Assembly: GCA_041744375.1 (NCBI GenBank)
Contig: JBGTLA010000079.1
Span: 1 to 64,000, forward strand
Length of the DNA: 64,000 bases
Source: JBGTLA01 sp041744375
GTDB taxonomy: Bacteria; Actinomycetota; Acidimicrobiia; Spongiisociales; ZC4RG35
Direction of reading: 5' to 3'
A program made the position numbers and the translations under genes. The notes beneath the pieces were generated by a model, which worked only from the letters and a program-made list of their open reading frames with translations, was not told the origin of the DNA and ran no database searches. Of the stretch, positions 28,075 through 35,342 are shown piece by piece; position 1 is the stretch's first letter, and each line of letters starts with the position of its first letter.

Positions 28075-28580
28075 TGGGCCCGGTCGAGATCATCGACCTT
28101 CTGGGGCTCGAACCGCTACCTGGCGAGGGCGGAATGTGGACCCAGACCTATGTAGACGAGCAGTCGACTGCCATCTATTTCCTGGTGCAGCGGGGGGACT
28201 TCTCGGCTCTGCACCGGCTCACCGGTCCCGAGATCTACCACTTCTATGCCGGCGCTCCGCTGCACATGCTCCTCCTGCATCCCGACGGGAGGATCGACGA
28301 GCCGGTGCTCGGCCCAGACCTGGCCAGCGGTCAACGACCTCAGGTCATGGTGCCCGCCGGCGTGTGGCAGGGGTCATCCACCCAGGGCGCCTGGACTCTG
28401 CTGGGCACCACCATGGCACCAGGATTCGATCCCGCCGGGTTCGAGCTGGGCGAACGGGCCACGCTCGCCGACGCACACCCCCAGGCATCGGCCCGAATCA
28501 CCGAACTCACGCGCCAGGGCAAGCCGCCCTCTCAGCGCATGCGCGCCAACGAAAACGTGAACCGTCCCTCGATGAAGTAG
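28071..28580 (+). CDS. Cupin, DUF985 family
   Basis: 169 residues. The ATG overlaps the deaminase stop (ATGA) with AAGGAGG 8 nt upstream, so the two genes are coupled. DUF985 features: LEPLPGEGGMWTQTYVDEQS, IYFLVQRGDFSALHRLTGPE, IYHFYAGAPLHMLLLHPDGR and VPAGVWQGSSTQGAWTLLGT. The cupin pocket histidines are H in SALHRL and HFY. Function in the family is unsettled; the operon position suggests action on a sugar or nucleoside product. Its 3' end overlaps the convergent gntR gene by 49 bp. Confidence 0.8.
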   Translation: MMGPVEIIDLLGLEPLPGEGGMWTQTYVDEQSTAIYFLVQRGDFSALHRLTGPEIYHFYAGAPLHMLLLHPDGRIDEPVLGPDLASGQRPQVMVPAGVWQGSSTQGAWTLLGTTMAPGFDPAGFELGERATLADAHPQASARITELTRQGKPPSQRMRANENVNRPSMK

Positions 28581-29269
28581 GTGTTGGAGAACATCGCCGG
28601 GCGGTCGCTCCGGTCGTAGTGGACCTGGCTCAAAAGCAAATAGACACCGCGCCGTGGCCGCCTCCCCCAACCCACACTCGAATCGGCGACCGCGTGCACC
28701 TCGGTGATGGCCGAGACGACGTTGACGCCGTGGGCGGCAAGCAGCGAGAACAGCGAACCGTCGACGGTCTCGGCGGAGAAGCCCTCACCGAGCAGTGCCC
28801 GATCGATGACATCGTAAGAGAAGGCAACCACGACATCGTCGGCTTCGAGTGCCCGCTCGGCCGAAAAGACCTGAGAGCCCTGATCGACTCCCAACCGCTC
28901 GCACTCGGCGACTGTGGCGCCACGTACGACACGGCTCCGGAACGACATCTTGGGCTCCATGCCGTAGGAGGCCACCGTGGCGCTGAGCGAGTCGAGTCGA
29001 CGAAGGTCCGCCCGGATCGACGAGGTGGCCCGAGTGGCGAAGGTGCCCGACCCATGCCGGGTGGACGTCAACCCGAGGCTCTCGAGCTGGCGCAGAGCAG
29101 TCCGAACTGTTGGTCGGGAGACCCCATAATGGTCGGCGAGCTGGTGCTCGGGCGGCAAGCGATCACCCGGTTCCCATTCCCCCCCACGCAAGCGCTCGAT
29201 GAGGCTGTCGACGAGTTGGTCGGTCAGCCGTGGCCCCGGATGGGCGCTTGATGCCATGGCTTCGATCAT
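28532..29269 (-). CDS. GntR/HutC family regulator with UTRA domain
   Basis: 245 residues; GGAGG lies 5 nt before the ATG at 29269. The winged helix-turn-helix is DQLVDSLIERLRGGEWEPGD, then LPPEHQLADHYGVSRPTVRT and ALRQLESLGLTSTRHGSGTF. The C-terminal UTRA domain (VFSAERALEADDVVVAFSYD, then RPAMFSNTYFIEGRFTFSLA) binds small ligands in HutC-type repressors. The gene sits between two transcription units that carry the same GTTGTC-N-GACAAC palindrome, so it is the probable repressor of this nucleoside/sugar regulon. The second site lies in its own divergent promoter region. Confidence 0.9.
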   Translation of the reverse strand: MIEAMASSAHPGPRLTDQLVDSLIERLRGGEWEPGDRLPPEHQLADHYGVSRPTVRTALRQLESLGLTSTRHGSGTFATRATSSIRADLRRLDSLSATVASYGMEPKMSFRSRVVRGATVAECERLGVDQGSQVFSAERALEADDVVVAFSYDVIDRALLGEGFSAETVDGSLFSLLAAHGVNVVSAITEVHAVADSSVGWGRRPRRGVYLLLSQVHYDRSDRPAMFSNTYFIEGRFTFSLARMR

Positions 29270-29307
29270 ACCGGCCTCCGTTGGCGGTCACTTCGATGGC
29301 GAGATAG

Positions 29308-29320
29308 GTTGTCGGACAAC
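29308..29320. promoter_or_regulatory. GntR-type operator GTTGTC-G-GACAAC upstream of the SDR operon
   Basis: A perfect 13-bp palindrome between gntR and the first SDR gene. TTGTCG (29309-29314) would be the -35 and TAGGAG (29333-29338) the -10 for plus-strand transcription. The arrangement is the same as at 26718-26730. Confidence 0.75.
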
Positions 29321-29425
29321 TACCAGCAAAGGTAGGAGCCATCCCCCGACCCGGAGACCGCACGTGACCGACGAAAGGCTCGTCCAACACAGCTTCCCGC
29401 ACGGCCACGCCGGAGGCGACATCTC

Positions 29426-30175
29426 ATGGCGGTGACGATCGATCTCACCGGGAGGGTGGTGCTGGTGACGGGCGCCGGCGGGCAGATTGGAGCAGGGATA
29501 GCGCGACGGTTCGGAGCGGCTGGAGCCACCGTGGCCGCCCACTACCGCCACCACGCGCAGGAGGCCGACAGGGTGATTTCCGAGCTGGGCACAGGGGCGG
29601 CCTTCGCCGCCGACCTCACCCATGCCGACGCCCCCGCCACTCTGGTACAAGACGTGGTACGCCATTTCGGTCGCCTCGATGCTGTCGTCAACAACGCCGG
29701 CATCCAGCCCCTCGCCGACCTGGCCGATATGGGCGACTCGGAATGGTCGGCCATGATCGACACGAACCTGACGGCCGTCCATCGGCTCAGCCAGGCGGCC
29801 GCGGGGCGCATGGAGACGGGCGGGTCGATCACCCACATCTCCTCGATCGAGGGCACCCAACCCGCTTTCGGCCACGGTCACTACGCCGTTTCCAAAGCCG
29901 GCCTGATCATGCATGCCCGAGCGGCGGCCCTCGAATGGGGTGAGCGGGGAATACGCGTCAACACAGTCTCGCCCGGCCTCGTCGACCGGCCGGGCCTCGA
30001 AGATCAGTGGCCCGAAGGAGTGGCCCGCTGGCAGGCCGCCGCGCCTCTTGGTCGGACCGGCCGGCCCGAGGACATTGGAGACGCCTGTGTATTCCTGGCC
30101 TCGGATCTGGCCCGATGGATCACCGGTATCGACCTCGTGGTCGACGGTGGCGTCTCGGTGCATCCGACATGGTGA
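29426..30175 (+). CDS. Short-chain dehydrogenase/reductase 1
   Basis: 249 residues; GGAGG is 9 nt before the ATG. Classical SDR signs: VLVTGAGGQIGAGIARRFGA (TGxxxxIG), VNNAGIQPLAD, Ser in ITHISSIEG and the HYAVSKAG catalytic YxxxK. The C-terminal VDGGVSVHPTW ending is typical. It uses NAD(P)H for a sugar, alcohol or aldehyde substrate. First gene of an operon with a second SDR, the aldolase-SDR fusion and a nucleoside phosphorylase. The exact substrate is unknown. Confidence 0.88.
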   Translation: MAVTIDLTGRVVLVTGAGGQIGAGIARRFGAAGATVAAHYRHHAQEADRVISELGTGAAFAADLTHADAPATLVQDVVRHFGRLDAVVNNAGIQPLADLADMGDSEWSAMIDTNLTAVHRLSQAAAGRMETGGSITHISSIEGTQPAFGHGHYAVSKAGLIMHARAAALEWGERGIRVNTVSPGLVDRPGLEDQWPEGVARWQAAAPLGRTGRPEDIGDACVFLASDLARWITGIDLVVDGGVSVHPTW

Positions 30176-30945
30176 TCGCACCCGGCCTCGATGGCCGTGT
30201 GTATATCGTCACCGGCGCAGCCGGAGGGATCGGTGCCGCCACCGGTCGGGTGCTGGTCGAGCGGGGTGCCTCGGTTGTCATGGCGGATCTCGACGGGGCC
30301 GGCGTCGTTACGGCCGCCGCCGAAATCGGCGACCAGGCCCTGGGCCTTAGCTGTGATGTCACCGACCGAGACCAGATCAGCGAGGCCGTTGCCGTCGCAC
30401 TGGGGACGTGGGGGCGGCTGGACGGAGCGGTATGCAACGCCGGCGTCGTGGAGTTCGACGCGGCCTGGGACGCCACCCCCCAAGCGTGGAGCCGCCAGCT
30501 CAAAGTCAACGTCACCGGCACGTTCATGACGGCCGTGGGCGTCGGTGATCATCTCCGCCGCCATGACGGCGGGGTGATCGTCTGCGTGGCCTCCAACTGC
30601 GGCAAAGTCGGTTACGCCAACATGGCGCCCTACAACGCATCCAAGGCGGCCGTCATCAACCTCACCCGCTCCCTCTCCCTCGAATGGGCGGCCGACGACA
30701 TCAACGTCAATTGTGTCTGCCCGGGAGGGGTAGACACGCCGATGCTGGCGGGTGTGGCCGAATGGCTCGGCCCCCGACTCGGTGTCGACCCCGCGGACCT
30801 GCTCGCCGACATGGGCCCGGAACAACTCGGCCGCAAGGTCCGTCCTGAGGAGGTGGCGAGGGTCATCGCCTTTCTATTGTCTGACGACGCCTCCATCATC
30901 CGGGGTCAGGCCATCAACGTCGACGGTGGCGACACGCCCTACTAG
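30169..30945 (+). CDS. Short-chain dehydrogenase/reductase 2
   Basis: 258 residues. The ATG overlaps the previous stop by 7 bp; a GTG at 30172 is the alternative. Motifs: YIVTGAAGGIGAATGRVLVE, CNAGVVEFDAAW, CVASNCGKVGYANMAPYNASKAA (catalytic Ser, Tyr and Lys), CVCPGGVDTPM. It is only distantly similar to SDR 1, so the pair is not a recent duplication. The first base of a MITE-like element coincides with the last base of its TAG stop, which leaves the reading frame just intact. Confidence 0.88.
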   Translation: MVIAPGLDGRVYIVTGAAGGIGAATGRVLVERGASVVMADLDGAGVVTAAAEIGDQALGLSCDVTDRDQISEAVAVALGTWGRLDGAVCNAGVVEFDAAWDATPQAWSRQLKVNVTGTFMTAVGVGDHLRRHDGGVIVCVASNCGKVGYANMAPYNASKAAVINLTRSLSLEWAADDINVNCVCPGGVDTPMLAGVAEWLGPRLGVDPADLLADMGPEQLGRKVRPEEVARVIAFLLSDDASIIRGQAINVDGGDTPY

Positions 30946-31043
30946 GACGGTGTTGAATGACAATGGAACCCCGACCCACCTCGGCGAAGTCCCTGGTAGG
31001 AGGACTGGCGTCGATGGCTGGAACGAACTGTTCAACACCGTCC
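30945..31043. mobile_element. MITE-like element, copy 1 (99 bp, 13-bp terminal inverted repeats)
   Basis: GGACGGTGTTGAA (30945-30957) and TTCAACACCGTCC (31031-31043) are perfect inverted repeats. The interior contains AAGTCCCTGGTAGGAG and ATGGCTGGAACGAA, also found at 46596-46697. There is no transposase gene and no obvious target duplication. The element fills the gap between SDR 2 and the aldolase gene and must be transcribed if the operon is continuous. Confidence 0.75.
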
Positions 31044-31056
31044 CTGGAGAGCCAAC

Positions 31057-33027
31057 TTGGATAATCGATGGGACGAGGCCCAGGCCCAGGATTTTGAAGG
31101 GCCGGTAGGCGAATGTGTCTACGGGTCCCGTTTGATCGGATCCGACCCGAACCTGGTTCTCCACGGCGGCGGCAACACCTCTGTGAAGGCACCCTGGCGC
31201 GACATCACGGGCCGCACCGTCGAAGCCATCTACGTCAAGGGCAGCGGATGGGACCTGGCCACGATCGAGGAGCCGGGCTTCGCTCCTCTGCCGATCGCTC
31301 GTTTGGCGGAACTGTTGGAGCTCGACGAGCTTTCCGACCCCGACATGATGGCGGCGTTGGCGGCGGCCCGACTGAATGCTTCTGCTCCGGCGCCATCGGT
31401 GGAGTCGCTCCTCCATGCCCTTATCCCCCACCGGGCAGTCCAGCACAGCCACGCCGACGTGATCGTGGCCCTCACCAACCTCGGCGATGGTGAGGCGCGG
31501 GTACGGGAGGTCTTCGAGAAGGACGTCTTCGTCGTCCCTTACGTCATGCCCGGTTTCGACCTGGCCCGGGTCGTAGCCGACCTGTGGCCGACCCACGTGA
31601 CCGACTCCACGGTGGGCATGGTCCTCATGAACCATGGGTTGTTCACATTCGGCGACACGACGCGCCGGGCCTACGAGCACCACGTAGATCTCATCACGCG
31701 CGCCGAAAAGTGGTTGGACCGCCACGCCCCCCGGAGCGAAGCCCCCGGAACACCCCTCCCGCTGGTCGACCCCACCACCCTGGCCGATCTGCGTTCGGCG
31801 ATATCCGAGGTAGCCGGGACACCGATGATCGTGAGCCGGCACACCGGCGAGCGAGCACGCCGGTTCGTGTCCCGTCCCGATCTCGCCTCCCTCGCCACCC
31901 GCGGTCCCCTCACCCCCGACCATGTCATCAGGACCAAGCGGATCCCCTTGGTGGGACGCGACGTCAACCGGTTCGCCGCCGATTACGTCGCTTACTACGA
32001 CCGCAACTCCGAGCGCGGCGGCACCCAGCTCACCATGTTGGATCCCGCCCCCCGGGTGGTGGTGGATCCCGAGCTGGGGGTGCTCACGGCGGGCCGGACC
32101 TTGGCCGACGCCGACATCGCCGCCGACATCTACCACCACACCATTGCGGTGCTGGAACGGTCCGAGGACCACCTCGGTGGTTACCGGGCCCTCGACGAGG
32201 GAGACCTCTTCGACTGCGAGTATTGGGATCTCGAACAAGCCAAACTCCTCCGACGGGGAACACCACCGCCACTTGCCGGTCAGGTGGCACTGATCACCGG
32301 CTCCGCCTCGGGCATCGGCCGGGCCTGTGCCTCCGAGCTCATGCGCCGGGGAGCAGCCGTCGTCGGGGTCGATCGCTCCTCGGATGTGGTTACCGCCTTC
32401 GACGACCCCACCTATCTCGGTGTAGTGGGCGACGTGACAGACGACTCCGCCTTGTCGGAAGCCATCCGCTGCGGTGTGGATCGCTTCGGGGGTCTCGACT
32501 TGGTGGTGGTGGCCGCCGGGGTGTTCGGAGCCAGTCGCCCGATCGCCGAGCTGGCCGGCGACGAGTGGCGGCTGACGCTGGCCGTCAACCTCGACTCTGT
32601 GGCCATGCTCCTCAGGTTGGTGCACCCTCTCCTGGTTCGCTCGCCGGCCTCGCCGGCGGTGGTGATGATCGGCTCCAAGAACGTCGCCGCCCCCGGGAAG
32701 GGTGCCGCCGCCTACTCGGCTTCCAAGTCGGGTCTCACGCAACTGGCGCGGGTAGCGGCCCTCGAGTGGGCTGCGGACGGGATCCGGGTGAACACGGTCC
32801 ATCCCGACGCCGTGTTCGACACCGGTTTGTGGACCGATGCTCTCTTGGCCGAACGCGCAGCCCGGTACGGCCTTGACGTGGACGAGTACAAGAGGCGTAA
32901 TCTCTTGTCGGTGGAGATCACCTCGGGGACGGTGGCGGGGGTGGTGGCCGAGCTGCTCGGCGATCGTTTCGCCGCCACCACCGGGGCCCAGATCCCCATC
33001 GACGGCGGAAGCGAGCGGGTCATCTGA
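31057..33027 (+). CDS. Bifunctional class II aldolase / short-chain dehydrogenase (RhaD-SDR type fusion)
   Basis: 656 residues; TTG start with CTGGAGAG 8 nt upstream, just after the MITE-like element. The aldolase half (1-380) has LHGGGNTSVK, KGSGWDLATI, Glu116 (SVESLLHALI), the metal pair H130-S-H132 (AVQHSHADV) and the third histidine in MNHGLFTFGD. The SDR half (from about 408) has ALITGSASGIGRACASEL and Tyr553/Lys557 (AAYSASKSG). Homologues cleave rhamnulose-1-phosphate to DHAP and lactaldehyde and process the aldehyde. Here, beside mtnA, a 5-modified ribulose-1-phosphate is an attractive substrate (inference). Confidence 0.88.
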   Translation: MDNRWDEAQAQDFEGPVGECVYGSRLIGSDPNLVLHGGGNTSVKAPWRDITGRTVEAIYVKGSGWDLATIEEPGFAPLPIARLAELLELDELSDPDMMAALAAARLNASAPAPSVESLLHALIPHRAVQHSHADVIVALTNLGDGEARVREVFEKDVFVVPYVMPGFDLARVVADLWPTHVTDSTVGMVLMNHGLFTFGDTTRRAYEHHVDLITRAEKWLDRHAPRSEAPGTPLPLVDPTTLADLRSAISEVAGTPMIVSRHTGERARRFVSRPDLASLATRGPLTPDHVIRTKRIPLVGRDVNRFAADYVAYYDRNSERGGTQLTMLDPAPRVVVDPELGVLTAGRTLADADIAADIYHHTIAVLERSEDHLGGYRALDEGDLFDCEYWDLEQAKLLRRGTPPPLAGQVALITGSASGIGRACASELMRRGAAVVGVDRSSDVVTAFDDPTYLGVVGDVTDDSALSEAIRCGVDRFGGLDLVVVAAGVFGASRPIAELAGDEWRLTLAVNLDSVAMLLRLVHPLLVRSPASPAVVMIGSKNVAAPGKGAAAYSASKSGLTQLARVAALEWAADGIRVNTVHPDAVFDTGLWTDALLAERAARYGLDVDEYKRRNLLSVEITSGTVAGVVAELLGDRFAATTGAQIPIDGGSERVI

Positions 33028-33767
33028 TGACCGCTCACCGAGTCGATCCCGACACAGTCTTGCCCATCATCGGCGTACGTGCCGGCGACCTGCCGGCGGC
33101 CATGGTCGTGGTCGGAGACCCCAGCAGGGCAGAGGAGGCATCGACGTTGCTCGAAGGCGCCCGCGTGCTGGGCAACAACCGCGAGTATCGCTCCTACGCC
33201 GGAACCCGTCGGGGCGTCGAGATGGGGGTCATCTCCCACGGGGTGGGAGCTGCGGGAGCGGCGGTGTGCTTCGAAGATCTGTGTCGGGCGGGGGTGACCC
33301 GGATCGTGCGCGCCGGCACCGCCGGAGGGATGCAATCCCACGTCACGGCCGGAACCGTGGTGGTGGCTACCGCCGCCGTGCGCGACGACGGGTACTCGCA
33401 AGGCGTCGTTCCTGTCCAATACCCAGCCGTGGCGGACCGCCATCTCACATCTGCCTTGGTGGAGGCGACGCCGGATGCCGTAGAGGGGGTAGTGCTCACG
33501 TCATCGGTCTTCTACCCCCACGATGTGCTCGGCTCGGACCTCGCCCAATGGCAACGAGCGGGGGTCGTGGCCGTGGAGATGGAAGCCGCCGCCCTCTTCG
33601 TGGTGGCGGCGCTGCACGGTGTGGCGGCCGGGGTGGTCCTCGCCATCGATGGGAACCCTATCGCCGACGAGGATGAGGACATGGCCGGATACGACCCAAA
33701 CCGTCGAGTCGTGAGAGCGGCCGTGGCCAGGGTCCTTGAGTCGGCCTTCGACTGTCTCACGCTCTGA
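33027..33767 (+). CDS. Nucleoside phosphorylase (NP-I, uridine/purine phosphorylase-like)
   Basis: 246 residues; ATG overlaps the aldolase-SDR stop by one base (TGATG). NP-I features: MVVVGDPSRAEEASTLLEGA, VISHGVGAAGAAVCFEDLCR, RIVRAGTAGGMQSHVTAGTV and the ribose-binding VVAVEMEAAALFVVAALHGV. Uridine, purine and archaeal-type phosphorylases all share these. It is last in the SDR operon and would release ribose-1-phosphate (or a 5-modified analogue) from nucleosides imported by the neighbouring ABC system. Base preference cannot be stated. Confidence 0.85.
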   Translation: MTAHRVDPDTVLPIIGVRAGDLPAAMVVVGDPSRAEEASTLLEGARVLGNNREYRSYAGTRRGVEMGVISHGVGAAGAAVCFEDLCRAGVTRIVRAGTAGGMQSHVTAGTVVVATAAVRDDGYSQGVVPVQYPAVADRHLTSALVEATPDAVEGVVLTSSVFYPHDVLGSDLAQWQRAGVVAVEMEAAALFVVAALHGVAAGVVLAIDGNPIADEDEDMAGYDPNRRVVRAAVARVLESAFDCLTL

Positions 33768-33791
33768 TTCCGGACCGGACGGGCGCGTCGC

Positions 33792-34259
33792 TCAGTGCCG
33801 CCGGTCTCGACGGGCGAGGGAGACGATGAACTCGTACTCTTCACGGCGGACCGGCTGCACCGACAAACGCGACCGGTTGAGGAGCACCATCTCGGACAAC
33901 TCGGGATGCTGGCGCATCTCGTCGATCGAGACCATGCGGTCGAAGGTCTCGACGTGGGCGATGTCGACCATGAACCACCTCGGTTCCTCGGGTGTGGACT
34001 TGGGGTCGAAGTATTTCGACTCGGGATTCCACGACGTGTGATCGGGATAGGCCTCTTTCACCACCTGCGCCAGCCCCACGACACCGGGAGGACGGAGTTG
34101 AGAGTGGTGATACAGGACCTTGTCGCCCACCTTCATCTCGTCACGCATGAGATTGCGAGCCTGGTAGTTACGGACCCCGTCCCAGTGGGTCGAACCATCG
34201 ACTTGCAAGTCCTCGATCGAGTAGGCGTCCGGTTCGGACTTCATCAGCCAATGTCGCAT
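33792..34259 (-). CDS. EVE domain protein
   Basis: 155 residues that are almost entirely an EVE domain: HWLMKSEPDAYSIEDLQVDG, WDGVRNYQARNLMRDEMKVG, VLYHHSQLRPPGVVGLAQVV and AYPDHTSWNPESKYFDP. EVE domains are PUA-like readers of modified bases in nucleic acids, and the aromatic cage residues of KSEP, W and HS appear intact. Start at 34259 with CACAAT 6 nt upstream (leaderless), divergent from the next small gene. Single-domain EVE proteins are common, and their biological target is generally unclear. Confidence 0.92.
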   Translation of the reverse strand: MRHWLMKSEPDAYSIEDLQVDGSTHWDGVRNYQARNLMRDEMKVGDKVLYHHSQLRPPGVVGLAQVVKEAYPDHTSWNPESKYFDPKSTPEEPRWFMVDIAHVETFDRMVSIDEMRQHPELSEMVLLNRSRLSVQPVRREEYEFIVSLARRDRRH

Positions 34260-34293
34260 ACCCCGATTGTGGCAGGCCGGTACCCTGGCCCCG

Positions 34294-34473
34294 ATGCCCG
34301 AGGAGTGGTACTACTGCGTCGCCCACGACACCGTCGAGCCCAAGCACGGCTGCCGGGTCACCAATCGGCTCGGACCCTATCCGACCCGAGCCGAAGCCGC
34401 CCGAGCACTCGAGACCGTCGACCGCCGCAACGAGGAGTGGGAGGCCGACCCCCGGTGGGGAGATGAAGAGTGA
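34294..34473 (+). CDS. Small actinobacterial protein (SPOR-like tail motif)
   Basis: 59 residues: MPEEWYYCVAHDTVEPKHGC then VTNRLGPYPTRAEAARALET and an acidic end. The 'LGPYPTREEAARAL' segment resembles one SPOR repeat half. Such 55-65-residue proteins are widespread in actinobacteria without assigned function. TACCCT ends 7 nt before the ATG (leaderless). Confidence 0.7.
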   Translation: MPEEWYYCVAHDTVEPKHGCRVTNRLGPYPTRAEAARALETVDRRNEEWEADPRWGDEE

Positions 34474-34517
34474 CCGCAAGCTCCTCACGTTTCGCGATGA
34501 TCCGGGACCGATTCCAC

Positions 34518-34552
34518 TTGCTTCTGTCTCATCCCGAACGTATGTTCGCGGC
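34518..34552 (+). promoter_or_regulatory. LexA (SOS) box within a leaderless promoter
   Basis: CGAAC-GTAT-GTTCG (34535-34548) is a perfect match to the actinobacterial LexA half-sites. -35 TTGCTT (34518-34523), a 17-bp spacer and -10 TATGTT (34541-34546, inside the box) place the transcription start at the ATG 34553. Confidence 0.75.
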
Positions 34553-35290
34553 ATGGTCGACCCCCTTGCACTATTGGAGCGCCGCTACGGCACCCCAATA
34601 GCCGACGTGTCCATCGACCGTCTCAGGCTCCGGCTGGCCCGTAACCGAGAACAGCGCCGGTTCCTCGACACGCAGATTAAAGACCTGATCGCCGAGCGGG
34701 ATCGACTGGCATCCGAGGACGAGCGCCTAGAGCTCACCCTCGCCACTGCCGCCGACGACGTCGCCCTGCGGGTTCGAATCGCCCAGCACGAGGGCTGGTC
34801 ACCGCATCCCGTGATCGGTTATCGGATGTGGGAGATATGCGACGATCGGATATTGGGCGCCACCGGACATCTGTGGCCGGAACCGCACATGGAGGCAACC
34901 TGTGACCGGTCCCGTCCCAGCGACGACCTCCCTCACTCCGACTTCCCGTGCTCCCCGATCGGCCACGGATGTGGGATCTATGCAGCCTCCTCGCTCGGGC
35001 GGCTGGAACCGACCCGACCGTCCGGATGGGTTCTCGGCATCGTGCTCCTCACGGGCAAAGTGGTCGAGCACGACCACGGCTACCGGGCCGCCCGCGCCCG
35101 GGTGGCTGCCGTAGTCGCCCAACTCGAGGGTCGCCGGCTGGCCACAGCCGACATCGATGCATTGGGAGACCTATTCGCCTCCCCGGCACACACCATCGGG
35201 CACAGAGGGGAACCAGCCGGGGGTTGGTACCACGCCGACCTGGTAGCAACGCTCGAAGACCTGGAGAGGAGCCTGGAGCCATGGACATAG
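34553..35290 (+). CDS. LexA-box-controlled protein of unknown function (coiled coil plus Cys/His domain)
   Basis: 245 residues from the ATG at 34553. The N-terminal 75 residues form a charged coiled coil (RLRLRLARNREQRRFLDTQI, then KDLIAERDRLASEDERLELT). The C-terminal domain contains MWEICDDRILGATGHLWPEP, further Cys and His residues (MEATCDRS, DFPCSPIGHGCGIYAAS) and a GKVVEHDHGYRAARARVAAV segment, like the uncharacterised actinobacterial 'GCGIYA' proteins that may bind a metal. It lies behind a strong SOS box, so induction after DNA damage is expected. Role unknown. Confidence 0.75.
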   Translation: MVDPLALLERRYGTPIADVSIDRLRLRLARNREQRRFLDTQIKDLIAERDRLASEDERLELTLATAADDVALRVRIAQHEGWSPHPVIGYRMWEICDDRILGATGHLWPEPHMEATCDRSRPSDDLPHSDFPCSPIGHGCGIYAASSLGRLEPTRPSGWVLGIVLLTGKVVEHDHGYRAARARVAAVVAQLEGRRLATADIDALGDLFASPAHTIGHRGEPAGGWYHADLVATLEDLERSLEPWT

Positions 35291-35342
35291 GGAAGCAACG
35301 CCGGGTGATCGTCGTCGAGGTGGTCGACGACCTTCATTCGAC

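Noticed and set aside
30945..31043. Remnant of a full insertion sequence with transposase
   Set aside because: Only about 100 bp between perfect terminal repeats and no transposase-like frame; a MITE-like element explains it better.
30874..32802. A 642-codon open frame on the minus strand
   Set aside because: It lies antisense to the aldolase-SDR fusion, whose motifs are complete. The antisense product is rich in Gly, His and Arg without domains, a common artefact of GC-rich coding strands.
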